A DNA stretch of 64,000 nucleotides from Nematostella vectensis (lineage: Eukaryota; Cnidaria; Anthozoa; Actiniaria; Edwardsiidae), in NCBI RefSeq assembly GCF_932526225.1, contig NC_064039.1:8876139-8940138 (forward strand), in the 5' to 3' direction. The notes below the pieces were generated by a model. It was not told where the DNA came from and searched no databases. It worked only from the letters and a program-made list of their open reading frames with translations. The position numbers and the translations under genes were made by a program. Positions 13,192-52,500 of the stretch are shown piece by piece. Position 1 is the stretch's first letter; every line of letters starts with the position of its first letter.

Positions 13192-16158
13192 ATGGCGTAA
13201 GTCTCCGCCAACACTATTGATGATCGTTGTAAGACTAGATAAAGACCACTTTCATTTAATTTTTCAGGCCTTTTTTCTATTTTAATCATGGGTCCGTGTT
13301 TTTTGTTTCATAGAGAGACAGAGAGAACGGGTTCACCCGACGGGAATCCAAAGCAATTCAAGGACAATCGTGAGACTCTCGACTCCCGCGTTACTCATTA
13401 TTTGAGCAGCCGAGATTCCTCCGAGTCTAGGCCGACTTCTCGTCGATCGCCTCCACCGCTCGTGTCGGTAGAGACGACAAGGAAAGATTCCTTAATTGGG
13501 CTTCAACGACTTGTGTACGGGACACCAATTTTCACCGCTTCGACGCGAGTGCTTCGCGAAGAGAACCAATCTGCTGAAGATGATGGGCTTGACGCGAAAT
13601 CAGGTTAGTCTGGCTAAGTTATGAACAACTTATGAAAATAAAGTAGAATTCGGTACTCATTAGGGTCTGACAGGTGGGCTTGTCTCACGCGAGTCTGAAT
13701 TCTACGACTCAAAAATAAAATTCTAGAACTCTAAGCGAGAATTTCGATGTTAAGTAATAGTTTATCTTATGTTTATTTTGCTTTTAGAGCTTATTGAATA
13801 AACAAGCATTTGTTTGTTCAGTTGCTTACTTTTAATTTTGGCTCATAATAAACGGTGCATTACAAATTTGTACTCATTTTATTGCCGGAAAAAAATGTTC
13901 TCATTAAGAGGTTAAATCTTAATAACCTCCTCGTAGGATTTCGATTTCTTTAAGGATGTCTGACTTTTCTAAAACGTATGCACCTTTGTGAAACAAGAAC
14001 AGGATACAAAACGAGTTAATGACCACGCCAAGTACATCCTAAGTTCTGTAGCAAGCTCGTTTTCTTTAGCAAATCCTTCGTGAATCATTGATAACGTCTT
14101 TGTCGCGTTCTAATGACATTCACAGCACGCAATATGTGTTATTGCTATGTAGAAGCCAAACGGCGGGTGTTCACCGTGAAAAATAACCTGAAAACACCCG
14201 GAATACCACGTCAAACGCGAGACGAGGGACTGATTTAATTCTCTGCGCGTTTGCTAATTCATCGCGTTGCAGGAGAGCTCTGCACAGCGCGATTCGCTGG
14301 GGACAGATGACTGGTCAAGAACGCGATACACGTGCTCGGAGAGCTAGGGCGCATGTTTGTCTTTTACTTATACCGGCTTGTAAATATTATTATATCATCA
14401 CCACCAACTCGATAAAACGGAATAAGCATACTAATTTTTGACACAAGAGCGGATTTACTTAAATTCTACACAAAATATCTGGCGTCAATTATTTGCGATC
14501 TCCCTGTCCAACCATAAACTGGCTTTTGGAACTCGGAGATTTGCGGTCTGTTCGTTAAAGATTAAGATACCGATGTTGATTACTTAAGTCCTCTGTTATC
14601 AGCTAGGTAGTTATTATTACTTTCAAAGGGCGTGGCGCCGTCGTTATAAAACCAAGTGCTGTGTGTTGTTAAATTTATTAACACGACGCGTTCGGTACTT
14701 GTGTTTGCGCTTAGAAAAGAAATAAATATAGGTACCATAAGAATGCTTGATTATTGTTATAGATGGCGATTGTTACTTGAGAGCCGAAAACTGCTGGGAA
14801 GACTTTTTCTGCAAGATTATAATGATAGGCCAGCATTGTCACGAGTGTAATACTGCCCTCTATTAAGAGAATGAAAAACGAGTTCTTTATTCTGTAATAT
14901 GGGATGTGTACAACGATGGTTGCCTCATTTTAGGAGAAAAGAGAAATCTGTGCTGGTGCAATCTGTTAACACTATTTGCCCGTATCGGCCTAAAAAGGCG
15001 CCCCAATTAAACGCCTTTTTTATTAACTTTAGCACTGTTCATTTAAGGAAGCCTAATAGTCAGACTGGCCCTTGTTATCTTTTTTCCCAATATTGGATGA
15101 CTAATTATGAGAGGAAATATTAAAATAAACACTTGAAATAAAGTCTTATGTTTTATTTACTAATTCCAATCGAAAATATCACAACAACTTCCCCAAATCA
15201 GCCGATGGAAATGGATGCTTTATCACACTTGGTACTTTGCTAGGATAACAAAATGGTGACTGACGCCCGCGCCAACCAATAAGGGTGCCCTTTTTATCAC
15301 CTTTAACACGTCATTTAATTTTGAAGGTTCTCAGTCACCTACTTCTGGATTTTTCTTTTTTCCCTTTGATTCGAAATTCCATAATATGCGATTTCTATTT
15401 ATGACTCGATATAAAAAGGAGTAGAACTTTGTTTTATTATGGTCGCATTGTAATCTTACAGTTTTTAGTACAACTGTAGTCTTTTTGAAGACTCTGCGCT
15501 AGCATTTCATGATAAAAGTTTTTCTGCCGCAAATACATTGATGGAACTAGATGTACATTATTTTAGTATTTTAGATTTTCAGTATTAAAATATACAAATA
15601 CCCTTTAATCGCCTTGGTGAAACTATTCATTTTTCAATGCAAATACGGCTCTTTAATTACTAAAGCAAAAATAATATATGGTATTATGATGTACATTATA
15701 CTCCGTTGATATAATGCATTTTTTTTGTTAAGATGAGAAAATGGCGGATGACGGAGACGATTTAAGGGAAATTTCTTCATAGTTGGGAGTGTGGAACGGT
15801 CCAGGGTTAGGGGGGGACGGGTGGGGGTTAAATTTTGAGCTAATGATCTCTTGCGAACATCCTTTAATGAGGTGTATCTTTAGTCCACAGGATGACGCGG
15901 TCGCCACTTATAGAGCATGCACACAGACGTGTACCCAGCCCTAGGCCCAAACGAAGCCGAACGTCTTTCACGCCTGCGCAGCTAGACCGCCTGGAGGACG
16001 AGTTCCGGGTTGACATGTATGTGGTGGGACTTAAAAGAATGAAACTAGCTAACGACTTGAACCTGAGTGAGCGACAAGTCAAAGTGTGGTTCCAAAATCG
16101 ACGAATGAAGTACAAGCGAGAGAGAGCGAAAGGGCGCTCATCTATGGACTCTAAATAA
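13192..16158 (+). CDS. Homeobox protein, Vax/Emx/Not-like (ANTP class, NK-like), 3 exons
   Basis: Proposed exons 13192-13196, 13314-13603 and 15884-16158 total 570 nt and encode 189 residues. The first exon is only ATGGC before GTAAGT; the second follows an acceptor TTTTGTTTCATAG; the third follows GTATCTTTAG. Phases match at both junctions. If the first exon is wrong, an in-frame ATG at 13288 extends exon 2 instead. The homeodomain is residues 120-179: F8, L16, Y25-VVG, then helix 3 [10 protein letters not shown] with Q50 and N51. YVVG and [16 protein letters not shown] resemble Vax, Emx and Not proteins, which are sequence-specific transcription factors. [12 protein letters not shown] is unusual enough that I do not assign an orthologue. 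The N-terminal half is Ser/Arg/Pro-rich with no clear repression motif. Only ten residues follow the homeodomain. Confidence 0.8.
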
Positions 16159-16335
16159 TAGATGCAAATGAAGTACAAGCGAGAGAGAGCCTTAGTGCGC
16201 GCACCTATGCACTCTTAAATGATAGATGCGAATGATGTACGAGCGAGAGATTGGTGCGCGCACCTATGCACTCTTAAATGATAGATGCGAATGATGTACG
16301 AGCGAGAGATTGGTGCGCACACCAATGGCCTCAAA
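16159..16335 (+). repeat. Tandem copies of the homeobox gene's 3' coding end
   Basis: The last codons of the homeobox gene plus its stop region (AATGAAGTACAAGCGAGAGA ... CTCTAAATAATAGATGC) recur three times immediately downstream, each about 60 bp and progressively changed (AATGATGTACGAGCGAGAGA). The copies include the KYKRER-coding segment and the stop, so the array is a local tandem duplication across the end of the gene. It would form part of the 3' untranslated region. Confidence 0.85.
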
Positions 16336-17239
16336 GCTATTGGAATATGAGTGAACAAAGCCTGGTCTCTGACATCCTCGGGAATCAAGGGATTCTTTTG
16401 TCTTACTGTTTTACTAGCAAAACCCCTGGGTTACCGAAATTGGTCTCCCGTATGTATAGTTACTAAAATAATCCTTACTTCAAGAACGCGTAATTGTCAA
16501 CATTCAGTGTTTGTATGGAAAAAAAGGTAGCTTTACTGCTTATAATTCAACAAAAGAAGAAAGGCATCCTTCTCTAACCTATAAACAAGCGATATAAGTA
16601 TAATATATAGTAATTATTTCTCTACCCATTTTTTAAAAATAAATTCACATGGCTGTGAAAGCTTTCGTTGGGTGTAGCCTATAACTGGGCCCACAGAGGA
16701 AAATATTGCCAACTCGGCCAGTCTAGCATATTCGTCTAATAATGCACACTCACTTAACCCCTTCATCTGTTAACGTTTTAATGTGCCCGTCTCTGTTATC
16801 CAGTTCTAGACCATTCTCCTCCCAGCATTCGCCCCATTCACCAGCATCTCGTCCTCGTTTCTCGCCTGCCTTTGCACCTTCCAAGTACGTTTGCCTGCTT
16901 GACTCGTTGCTTGCTTGGCTCGTTACTCACTTGACTCGTTACCTACTTGACTCGTTGCCTGCTTGACTCGTTGCTCACTTGACTCGTTGTTCTCTTGACT
17001 TGTTGATTCGTTGCCTGCTTGACTCGTTACTCACTTGACTCGTTACCTACTTGACTCGTTGCCTGCTTGACTCTTTGCTCGCTTGACTCGTTGTTCACTT
17101 GGCTCGTAGCCTACTTGACTCGTTGTTCGTACGAAGCACACGCTTCTTGACTTGTCCGAACTTTCGCGGGTTGTTCACGGTTTGTTGGACTTTGATCACG
17201 TAAAACGCACGTGACTTAATTCCAGCGCCGAAAGGGTTA

Positions 17240-17880
17240 ATCTGTGATAAACCCCTGTCGCAATTTGTAATAACCAATGCTGTCACAATTTGTAATAAGC
17301 CCACGTCGCGAATTGTAATAACTTATGAAACAGGAGATGCTTGCGAGGGGCTGTGAATAAGCATAATTGATAATATTTGCATAATCTTTGATATTTTTCT
17401 TGGATGATTTTTGTTAGGGCCCGTTTGCACTATGTGCAGATTGTCTATTATGTGTTTGACAAAATTTGGGAGATCGTAAAATTTTGTCAACACGGAATGT
17501 GGTTATCGCGTTTGAACTACCAACCGTTGTTCGTTTGACACTCAAATCATTAGGGAGTAGTTTGATCGCACGTATTTTGGATGTCGCCATTAGATATTTT
17601 AGGGGTAGGGTTCACATTTTATTGCTTGCACGATTTGTTTTTCACACGGAGCAGCTGTGTTAGATTTTTTAGACTAATGTTGTTTTCGTTACTTTACTTT
17701 ATAATTTTCATTGTTTTAAATCGTTCATCCGATTTTTTGTGGGTATTTATTAGTTATTACAAATTGCGACAGCTTTGATTATTACAAATTGCGTCAAGTT
17801 TATTACACATTGCGACGGTAATTACAAATTACGGCAAGTTTATTACAAATTGCGGCAGGTATTACAAATTGCGACTCTAC
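17240..17880. mobile_element. Foldback element with repeated CGCAATTTGTAATAA arms
   Basis: The left arm carries three copies of GTCGCAATTTGTAATAA-like sequence (17250-17325). The right arm carries six copies of its complement TTATTACAAATTGCG (17750-17873). Inverted arms made of short tandem repeats are typical of foldback-type elements. The middle holds open frames with no recognisable protein. Confidence 0.65.
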
Positions 17881-18129
17881 ACACGTTGCCTTGTTGATTC
17901 GTTGCCTGCTTGACTCGTTGCTTTTTTGACTCGTTGCCTACTTGACTCGTTGCTTGCTTGCCTTTTTACCTGCATGACTTGTTGCCTACTTGACTCGTTG
18001 CTTGCTTGACTTGTTGCCTGCATGACTCGTTGCTTACTTGACTCATTGCCTTAATGACTCGTTTCCTGCTTGACCCGTTGCCTTCTTGAATCGTTGCCTA
18101 AATGACTCGTTGCTTACTTGACCCGTTGG

Positions 18130-18445
18130 GTATCCAGTCAATTCGTCCACAAACCGATTCGTCCACAAGTTGAGTACACACGTCCACAAGTTGAGTCAAT
18201 TCGTCCACAAAAATATATTCAATTCGTCCACACATAGTTTTAACAAAAAATTAGTCTGGTAGCATAAGTGTTTCATAGAAAAACGTTTAACTGAAAAGAG
18301 AGTATTTTTAGAACTTCAGATTTACAGTTATTCGGAACACCAATTTGACATAAAACATTGCATTAAAACGAACCCTTACGAACCCCTACGAAATTTTGCT
18401 GACTCAACTTGTGGACGAGTTGGTTGTGGACGAATCGGTTGCCTG
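18130..18445. mobile_element. Foldback element with repeated ATTCGTCCACAA arms
   Basis: AATTCGTCCACAA repeats, with GTTGAGT spacers, occur five times on the left (18139-18232). Inverted copies TTGTGGACGA occur on the right (18408-18438). The element is flanked on both sides by the same 16-bp minisatellite. Confidence 0.65.
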
Positions 18446-18740
18446 TATGACTCGTTGCTCACTTGACTCGTTTCTTGCTTGACCCGTTGCCTGTTTGACT
18501 CATTGTCTGCCTGAATAGGTCCACGGCTATATCTGACTCCTTGCCTGCTACTAAATATTGTGTACAGTGTAAAGATCTTGAATAAAGAATGAATAGCATG
18601 CTTGGTAAGCTCATATATTTTTCAATATTTTTTAATTCATATTTACAAACGTTTCGATACTTTATCAATCCATATAAATATTTACGTAGGATGAAGTTGA
18701 GCCTGCTAGTTCAGGAACGGGCGACTTGGAAAGGTCAAGA

Positions 18741-18993
18741 TTAAAGCCGCATTGTCACCAGTTTACTTCCGGTCGATTACGTAAGAATCTCCGATGATTT
18801 TTAACGGAAAACACGAAAACTATTTCAAAATATAGAAAGCAGTGTGTCTATTGGAAGTTTCTCTGAGGATGTGACTGCTAATTTAGAGTGATGGCCTGTT
18901 TAATATCTCGGATTCGAATAGATTCTTTTGTCTTTTAACGGTTGAGGTTTCCGTCGGACCTCCGGAAGTAAACTGGTGACAATGCGGCTTTAA
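18741..18993. mobile_element. TTAA-flanked MITE, copy 1
   Basis: Begins TTAAAGCCGCATTGTCACC and ends with the exact complement GGTGACAATGCGGCTTTAA; the arms extend to about 32 bp (through GTTTACTTCCGG). TTAA at both ends is the target of piggyBac-type transposases. A second copy is at 57310-57574. Confidence 0.85.
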
Positions 18994-19056
18994 GTATATC
19001 TTGTATCGAGCTGTCGTTCATGACCAAGCTTTTGTAAGATTATAAGGCTTCGGGCG

Positions 19057-19161
19057 AACGCCGTTCTTTTCATTATCGTCCTAAATGCAGATAACAGAAC
19101 AATCGAATTGGTTCATTTGCTCGCATTTGTATTTGGGACAGTACATGAAAAGAACGGCGTT
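19057..19161. mobile_element. Short inverted-repeat element, 105 bp
   Basis: AACGCCGTTCTTTTCAT on the left is exactly complemented by ATGAAAAGAACGGCGTT on the right. Confidence 0.6.
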
Positions 19162-19734
19162 AACCAACCCAAAGAACAATACCTTCAGGTTGCCCGTCCC
19201 TAGATTCAGATGATATTAATCCAGATCCCCTTAGTCTTTCACAGTCTTTCACACATCTTTTCAGTCTATGCGCTTTTTGAAAAAGCATTCACAAGAACGG
19301 TTTGTTCGATAATACATCTTATGTATCAAACTACTACTTAAGATCTGCTCTTTACATATTTGTATGTTTGTTTGTGTTTCTGTATGGTATGATTTTTTTA
19401 TTCTTTGCTCGAGTCACGTGAAGTCTATCCGCGGTCTGTACTGCAGGCTCAAAATGCTTCCTTCCTGGAAAAAGACAAGGAATGGTGTCACGTGAGAGCA
19501 AATTCTCGCTTCTTAGAAACAAGTGTCACGCAAACATTTCCTTCTTGAAAAAAAAAATAAAATAATGGGAGGGGTGGTGGTGTGGGCGATTTTTTTTTTC
19601 GGAAGCCTCAAGTTTGCACATATTTTTTTCTTACAAAGCTACACAAAGCACCTGTGGGGGTAATATCGGCCTGTATATTTTTTCTTCTATATTTTGTTTC
19701 CTTGCGCGAGTTTTTAGTTTTTGCTTTTCGACCC

Positions 19735-26203
<6,469 letters not shown>

Positions 26204-29051
26204 CATGTATCCAAGCACTTGGCGGCTGATTTGCTCTGCTGTTCGCCTCACAACACGCACCACTAGACTGGTTATCTATGACCCGCGGTTAACTTTATTA
26301 GCGCAAGGCCCCGGATTCTATTCTTTGGGCTTATTGGTCGACGGCGCTGGTATGTTATGAACAGATATGTCGCCGGATATGTGGCGATTAGCGCAAAGCA
26401 CCCCTTAACCTGCTCTTATGGTGTTTAGACTGTCTTGCTAACCGCAGACAGGCCAGAGAACAAACTAACACTGTACAAACCAACGCGCTAACTAAATTCC
26501 ACTCTAGTGGAACCAGTATTTTCCAGTCGAGGTTCTGATCTTTTTGGTTTTCTTTATTCGTTGTCATGAATATTTCATTTGTTATAGGGCAGGTGGACGT
26601 TGTGAAAATCAGAATTAAACCTGAAACCCCAAGTCCAAGTCTTCACTCGAGTCTTTGTCAAGAACGAAAGGCATTTTCCTAGGGCCAAGTTCAGGAAAAT
26701 TGTGACTTTGAATAAATGATGCCGGTTGATATTGTCAATATTTAGCAAACTATAATGAATAGTGCATAGCGAATAGCACAACTTCCCCTTTCTGCACCTG
26801 CCGCATTCTCTAATTACACTGTTTGTAGAATAAAAACGTTACTTTCGCATAATTACAGAAGCTATGCAAACTAATTTAAACGTATAATACCAAAGTTTTT
26901 ATAAAAGCAATACTCAAGATAAGATAAGCCATGGTGTTTTGATATATGAAAACTTTGACTAGGTATCCACGAAATGTTTCTGGTAACGCGAAAACATATC
27001 TTCTTGTTCTTAGAAAAAGTTTTATAAAACACACATTAGTGCTTAAAATAGACTAATTAAAGTTTTTGTTATTTGGTGTGAATAACTATTAAGCGACTGA
27101 CACATTTGTTTTTTGTAGATCTCAAGATTTATGACATTTGTGAGTGTCACTGAATGATAAAAAAGCCCATTGAAAAGTTTTTAACCATAAAAGCATTTGC
27201 ATTTGAAAGTAATATTAAGTGATATAATTTTACTTTCTGGCTAACTATTTAGTCAACTTGAACCTGTCTAAAAAAAAATCTTCTGCGTACCTTTGTTCGA
27301 TTTGGCCTCTTTCTCTAAGTTCTAAGAAAAGGACACGAAAACGTGAGATGCTGTTTGCTCAAGTAGAGACATAAACTCAGGTTAGTGTAGTCTAGTATAA
27401 TAAAAGGAGAACTCAGTCAGTATTATTTCTATATTAGACTCTCCTTTCCTTTTAACGAACAAAATACCAAACATTCAAAAACATAGCTTCATACAACCAA
27501 GGGTCAGTAAAGTACAAGAGAATTTCGATAGATCGGAGCCGTTTTCCTAATAAATTACTCAGGTGTTTCATTTTACCAAAGATGAGAAAAAAAAGTCGTT
27601 CAAATAGACATTTTCTATAGATCGGATGCATTTTTCTAATAAATGACTCCATGACTTAATGCCGGCTAATTGAGCCTCTATGCGAAGACGACATTAGACC
27701 TGGATGACTAACAGTGCGTGCAATAGATGCAACTTCGTATATCAATGGAACGTCTATCTTGTAGTGTAATGCATGACGGATAATAGAGCTCTTATCGGGA
27801 GCAATTTTTATTAGGATTTAGGTATGACTAGAAGTGCGAGCAATTGGTTCATGAGCAATTTGTCTTCATGTTGCGGGGTGTTGGAAGATGTTGAATGATG
27901 TAGTGTGGTTTCGTCATGTGTTGTTTGTTTTGTCTATCTGTTAATGACAGTAAACACTATTGTTAAAAACTCCTTTATTTATACTCTGATATTTACAACA
28001 TATATACAATAAACACTTTGCTAGAATTCTAATATGTACAATATCGTATCATTTGGTGGTGGTTTGTATTTGATATTTGGAAACTTTGTTTCCTACGTTT
28101 AAGAACAACGCAACGACGATACACTAGGACCATTAAATGGAATTTTCAACAGGTGGTACCATTTAGTGACAACATTTGGTTATCAAAAATAAAATCTGAA
28201 ACTTTTAACGATTTGCTATGCAATATACAAATGCCATAGGTCTGTTTATCGTCTGTGTTCGGTTGCCACTAGGTGCGCGAATGTTACTGTTTTGACGAGT
28301 AAGAAAAAATAACAAAATGCTGATTGGATTTAAATATGCGCGCGGTTAAAATACGCGTAATTGTGGATTTAAATATGCGCGCGGTTAAAATACGCGTAAT
28401 TGTGCCTCCATTTCGCGTTCTAGAGTTTGTGACAGGCGAGACAACAGCAGTAATTCTTGGAATTCCTTGGGAACTTGTATCCATTTAAGAGAAGTCTAGC
28501 TTTGGCCGATATTGAAGAGTGAGGATGGAATGATCCTGTAGAGTAAATGAGACAAATTGGCTCCTCGATTTTATCGAGAAAGAAAGACTACCCATGAGGC
28601 CTATCGGTGCACGTACCTCGTAAACGTTTACCTATCCAGGCCTAGCTCATGTCATTGAGCGAGATGACGTATATAAGTCGTTATGGTTGCTAAGGTTACG
28701 TTATGGTTGCTAAGGCCCCTCACGTATCGGCTAGATGATTTACAAACTGTTGTTACTCAAAACTAGAGAACGAACCACAACAACCACATGTCCAATGATT
28801 TCCCAAAAGTCCTATAATTTTGCAGCATATATCCAGTTTACAAGGATTCCATGCTAGAAAACATAGTTAAAAACCTAACCGATGACATCATCGATTCACC
28901 ATGACAACAAGGAGACGTCATATTGCTTGTAGTAAATGGGAACACATAAAAAGGCAAATTCATTGCTAGCTTGTTGGAAAGAAAGATGTTCGATGTGTTC
29001 TAAGGGAGGGGAGGGGGGGGGGGGTGAAGTGAGGACAATAATCATTGTTAC
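26204..29051. other. Interval between PCGF A start and PCGF B last resolved exon
   Basis: AT-rich sequence that should contain the promoter of gene A and the undetected final exon of gene B. No other gene is recognisable. A 39-bp direct duplication is at 28326-28404. Confidence 0.5.
28326..28404. repeat. 39-bp direct duplication
   Basis: GGATTTAAATATGCGCGCGG followed by TTAAAATACGCGTAATTGT occurs twice in perfect tandem. Confidence 0.9.
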
Positions 29052-49515
<20,464 letters not shown>

Positions 49516-52500
49516 GCCAGTGAGGCAGCACTTTTCACTCAGCCTTGCGTGGATATTGACAAACCCTTTATCGCCACAAACGGGCCTCTTGTGGATTGCG
49601 GTTTCCTTTGAAAGAAAATCCCGGATGAGACAAGCGATGTTTATTCGCTGTGCCTGGTATTTACTCGTTGAGCCGGAAGCTACTCGTTAATGTAAACAGC
49701 TCTCAAAACTTCAAGCTACTTTCCCCCATCGGCTATTAACAGATTAAAGACCGGGCTATCCTCCGAATCGACCCTGAATTTCGTATTCAACCATCCACAA
49801 CAATTAACCTCACGAGGCAAGAAAACTCCAGGTTACATCAACTGTTGGGGTTGTTAGCGTCGTCTGATCTACTTGATTTAGCAATAAAACCGATAAGCGA
49901 ACTGATATCAGATTCAGATGCTTCGTAAAAATAAATCCAACTCGTGATTTCATTCATTCATTAGATGTATAGTTTGTTAGGATGTGGATAATATTTAAAA
50001 CAATAAAAAACAGTTTAAATGGGCGTCAAAGTGGCATTGGTTCCTTGGCTAACAGGGTAAATTGTCGGTAATTTATTAATTTGTGTCAGAAGCATTCAAT
50101 AAGAAAGCTAAACATTACGGCATTTGTTTCTTAGCAGTGTACTAAGAATTACACCGGATTAGCGAAAAGATTTTTCCATCGCCGTTGACGGCCCTGTATT
50201 AACATAATGCCAAGTCATTCAAAAACTTGACATGTTCTTTCAATCCCTGATTGAGTCAGCTCGACTGAAGTTGGGCTATCGTATTCTAAAGTCTCGCTTT
50301 TTAGGCAGCTGAAATGAAAATGGTATTCATTTTGATATTATCCGTCAAAAGGCTCTTGTTATTTGATTCCTGAGTTGGCACTTTATGCAAAAAATCCCTT
50401 TTTTCAGTCGAGAAAATGCTTTCTTGATGGTGTGTAAGTTTAGAGGGCTGCGTAATAAACTAGCAAACGCTATCTAAAATAGAAGCAATGTCTGTGAGAG
50501 AACTTGGTTTTGTTATGAAAATACCCCATCAGCTAGCATAACCAATGTAGTTAAAAGAGCTGATAGTTTGACAAGCCGCATGCGTTCACATGACATATCT
50601 TGAACTATACATGTCTGTATCAATAGCGGAAAAGCATCAATAGCAGAAAAGCATCAATACTATAGCAGAAAAGACCAACTAAAAATCATGCGAAGCCAAC
50701 ACCAAACGGCGAAACCATGGCAAATGTTTTTCAAACTGCGGTTCAATTCAGGTTCTTTGTGTAATTGTTGGTCTCGGGGCAACGATCAATGATTAATTGG
50801 AACCACGGTTTTATTTGCATTAATTCCTTATGACCACCATCGAGCTTATTCATCATAATCTGATTTGCGAGATTCTGTCTGACCTTTGAAGAAGGTTCGG
50901 CAGGGAAACCACTCACAACTTTGGTACCTTGGATGAATGTATATATTGCCATGTTGGTTTAGCTGCGTGTCGGCTATTATAGAAAAAGTTAGATGTTAGC
51001 TGCTATGTTTCGGCAGCTTGTCTCCTTTAATTTAATTATAAAATTACTTGTTTTTTTTTTTTTTTTATTAAAACAACTCAAACTTCTGAAATGAAAGTTA
51101 AGTAGAAGTTAACGTTTTGGGGCAAAAAAAACTGGCATACGTTTTCTGGAAAGAACTCCCTTGAGACCTAATAGAATCTTATTGGAAACCGTGACTTTAG
51201 CGGAATGTATGCCAAAGAAATTCTTACCAGATTATTTTTGAGAAATGGTTGCCTTTCCGTCTTCACTGACAATATCAGAGAACATAATTAAAATTCAGTT
51301 AAAGGTTCGTTCAGCTTTCCTATGCTTTTTTAAATTAAACCATTTAAAATCAATTCGTGCACTAAAATAAAATGCATCTTACACATTAGGCAAGAAGGAA
51401 TAAAACAAGCGAATATCAATCTTCGATATCGTGTATCTCCTGGTGATTAGCTCTTTCGGTTGCAGTCTTAACCCTGCAGCTAGAAGTTAAGTGTTTGAAT
51501 ACTTCCTCGAGTGTTTTTTTTTTCTTTTTTTTGCGAAAACTACTAAAGCAATTCTCAAGGCAACCATGAAATGACAACTCAACAAAGAATATAAATAAAA
51601 AAGCAATAAATAGATTTAAACCCGAGAGCTAAAGAGACGTACCATTTGATATCTTTCGGAAAGGTAATTCATTTTTTAACTCCAGTTCGATATCATTTGC
51701 GGACGGTTAGATTTCTCGATTTATTTTAGGATCTTTCATTTGCTGGTCTATCATAGACAGCTAGCCGACCTAAATTTTATAGAAATGAGGCTAAGAATAG
51801 ATACGAATTTTAGGTTTTGGTGGTCTAGGTTTTGGTATTATTGCTAGCGAAGGCCTTTTTTTATTTATATTTTCGCAGCTAACGTTCGGGAAAACGCCAG
51901 CCCAGAGAAACACAGAGGCGGTAAAACGCCAGAGGCAGGAAAAAGCCAGCCCAGAGAAACACAGAGGCGCCCTCAAAAGATACTTATGGCCGATAGCAAC
52001 TAATGGGGTCATCAGATCTCTTTTTAAAAATTGCCCATCCCGATATATTAGCTTTTAGCTTTGTTAGTTCAAATATCAATAATAATTTCGGTAATAATTG
52101 AGAAATAAGTAAGTGCCAAAAAGTTGCACGACAAGCTTGTTATGACTAATCAACATTTTGTCATATTCATCGTTCATTGTGCTGTTGTCGTTAATACAGT
52201 ACAATGTAGTAGTCGTTGATGTTCTTGTAAATAATTGTTGTTACTAGTATTGTTGTTGAGGTTACCGTCGTTTTGTTAGTGGAATTGGAGGTTTTTTTCA
52301 TTGTTACCGATTTTGTTTGTGTTGGAGGTTTTTTTAGCTTTGTCACCTGAGCTACTAGACCGGAATAACTTGTCAGAAAAAAAAAATATTCGTAACGATT
52401 ACACTATGATTGTTAATTTTTTTTCCTACCCTGATTTTTTTTTCAAGTATAGTTTAAAAGCATTGTAGTATAAAATTAGTTTCGTTGGCCTTTTAAAATA

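Larger units (their letters stand above)
16880..18520. repeat. 16-bp minisatellite (GTTGCCTGCTTGACTC), interrupted twice
   Basis: Units such as GTTGCCTGCTTGACTC and GTTGCTCACTTGACTC fill 16885-17125, 17885-18130 and 18438-18515. The two gaps are filled by foldback elements listed separately, which implies insertion into a once continuous array. Confidence 0.85.

Noticed and set aside
14899-15123. 74-codon plus-strand frame in the homeobox intron
   Set aside because: No recognisable domain and no splice partners; a chance frame is as likely as a gene.
27745-27800. Minus-strand ALHYKIDVP, considered as the last exon of PCGF B
   Set aside because: Only three residues fit the PLLLHYR pattern of gene C and the frame continues for 30 more unrelated residues before a stop.
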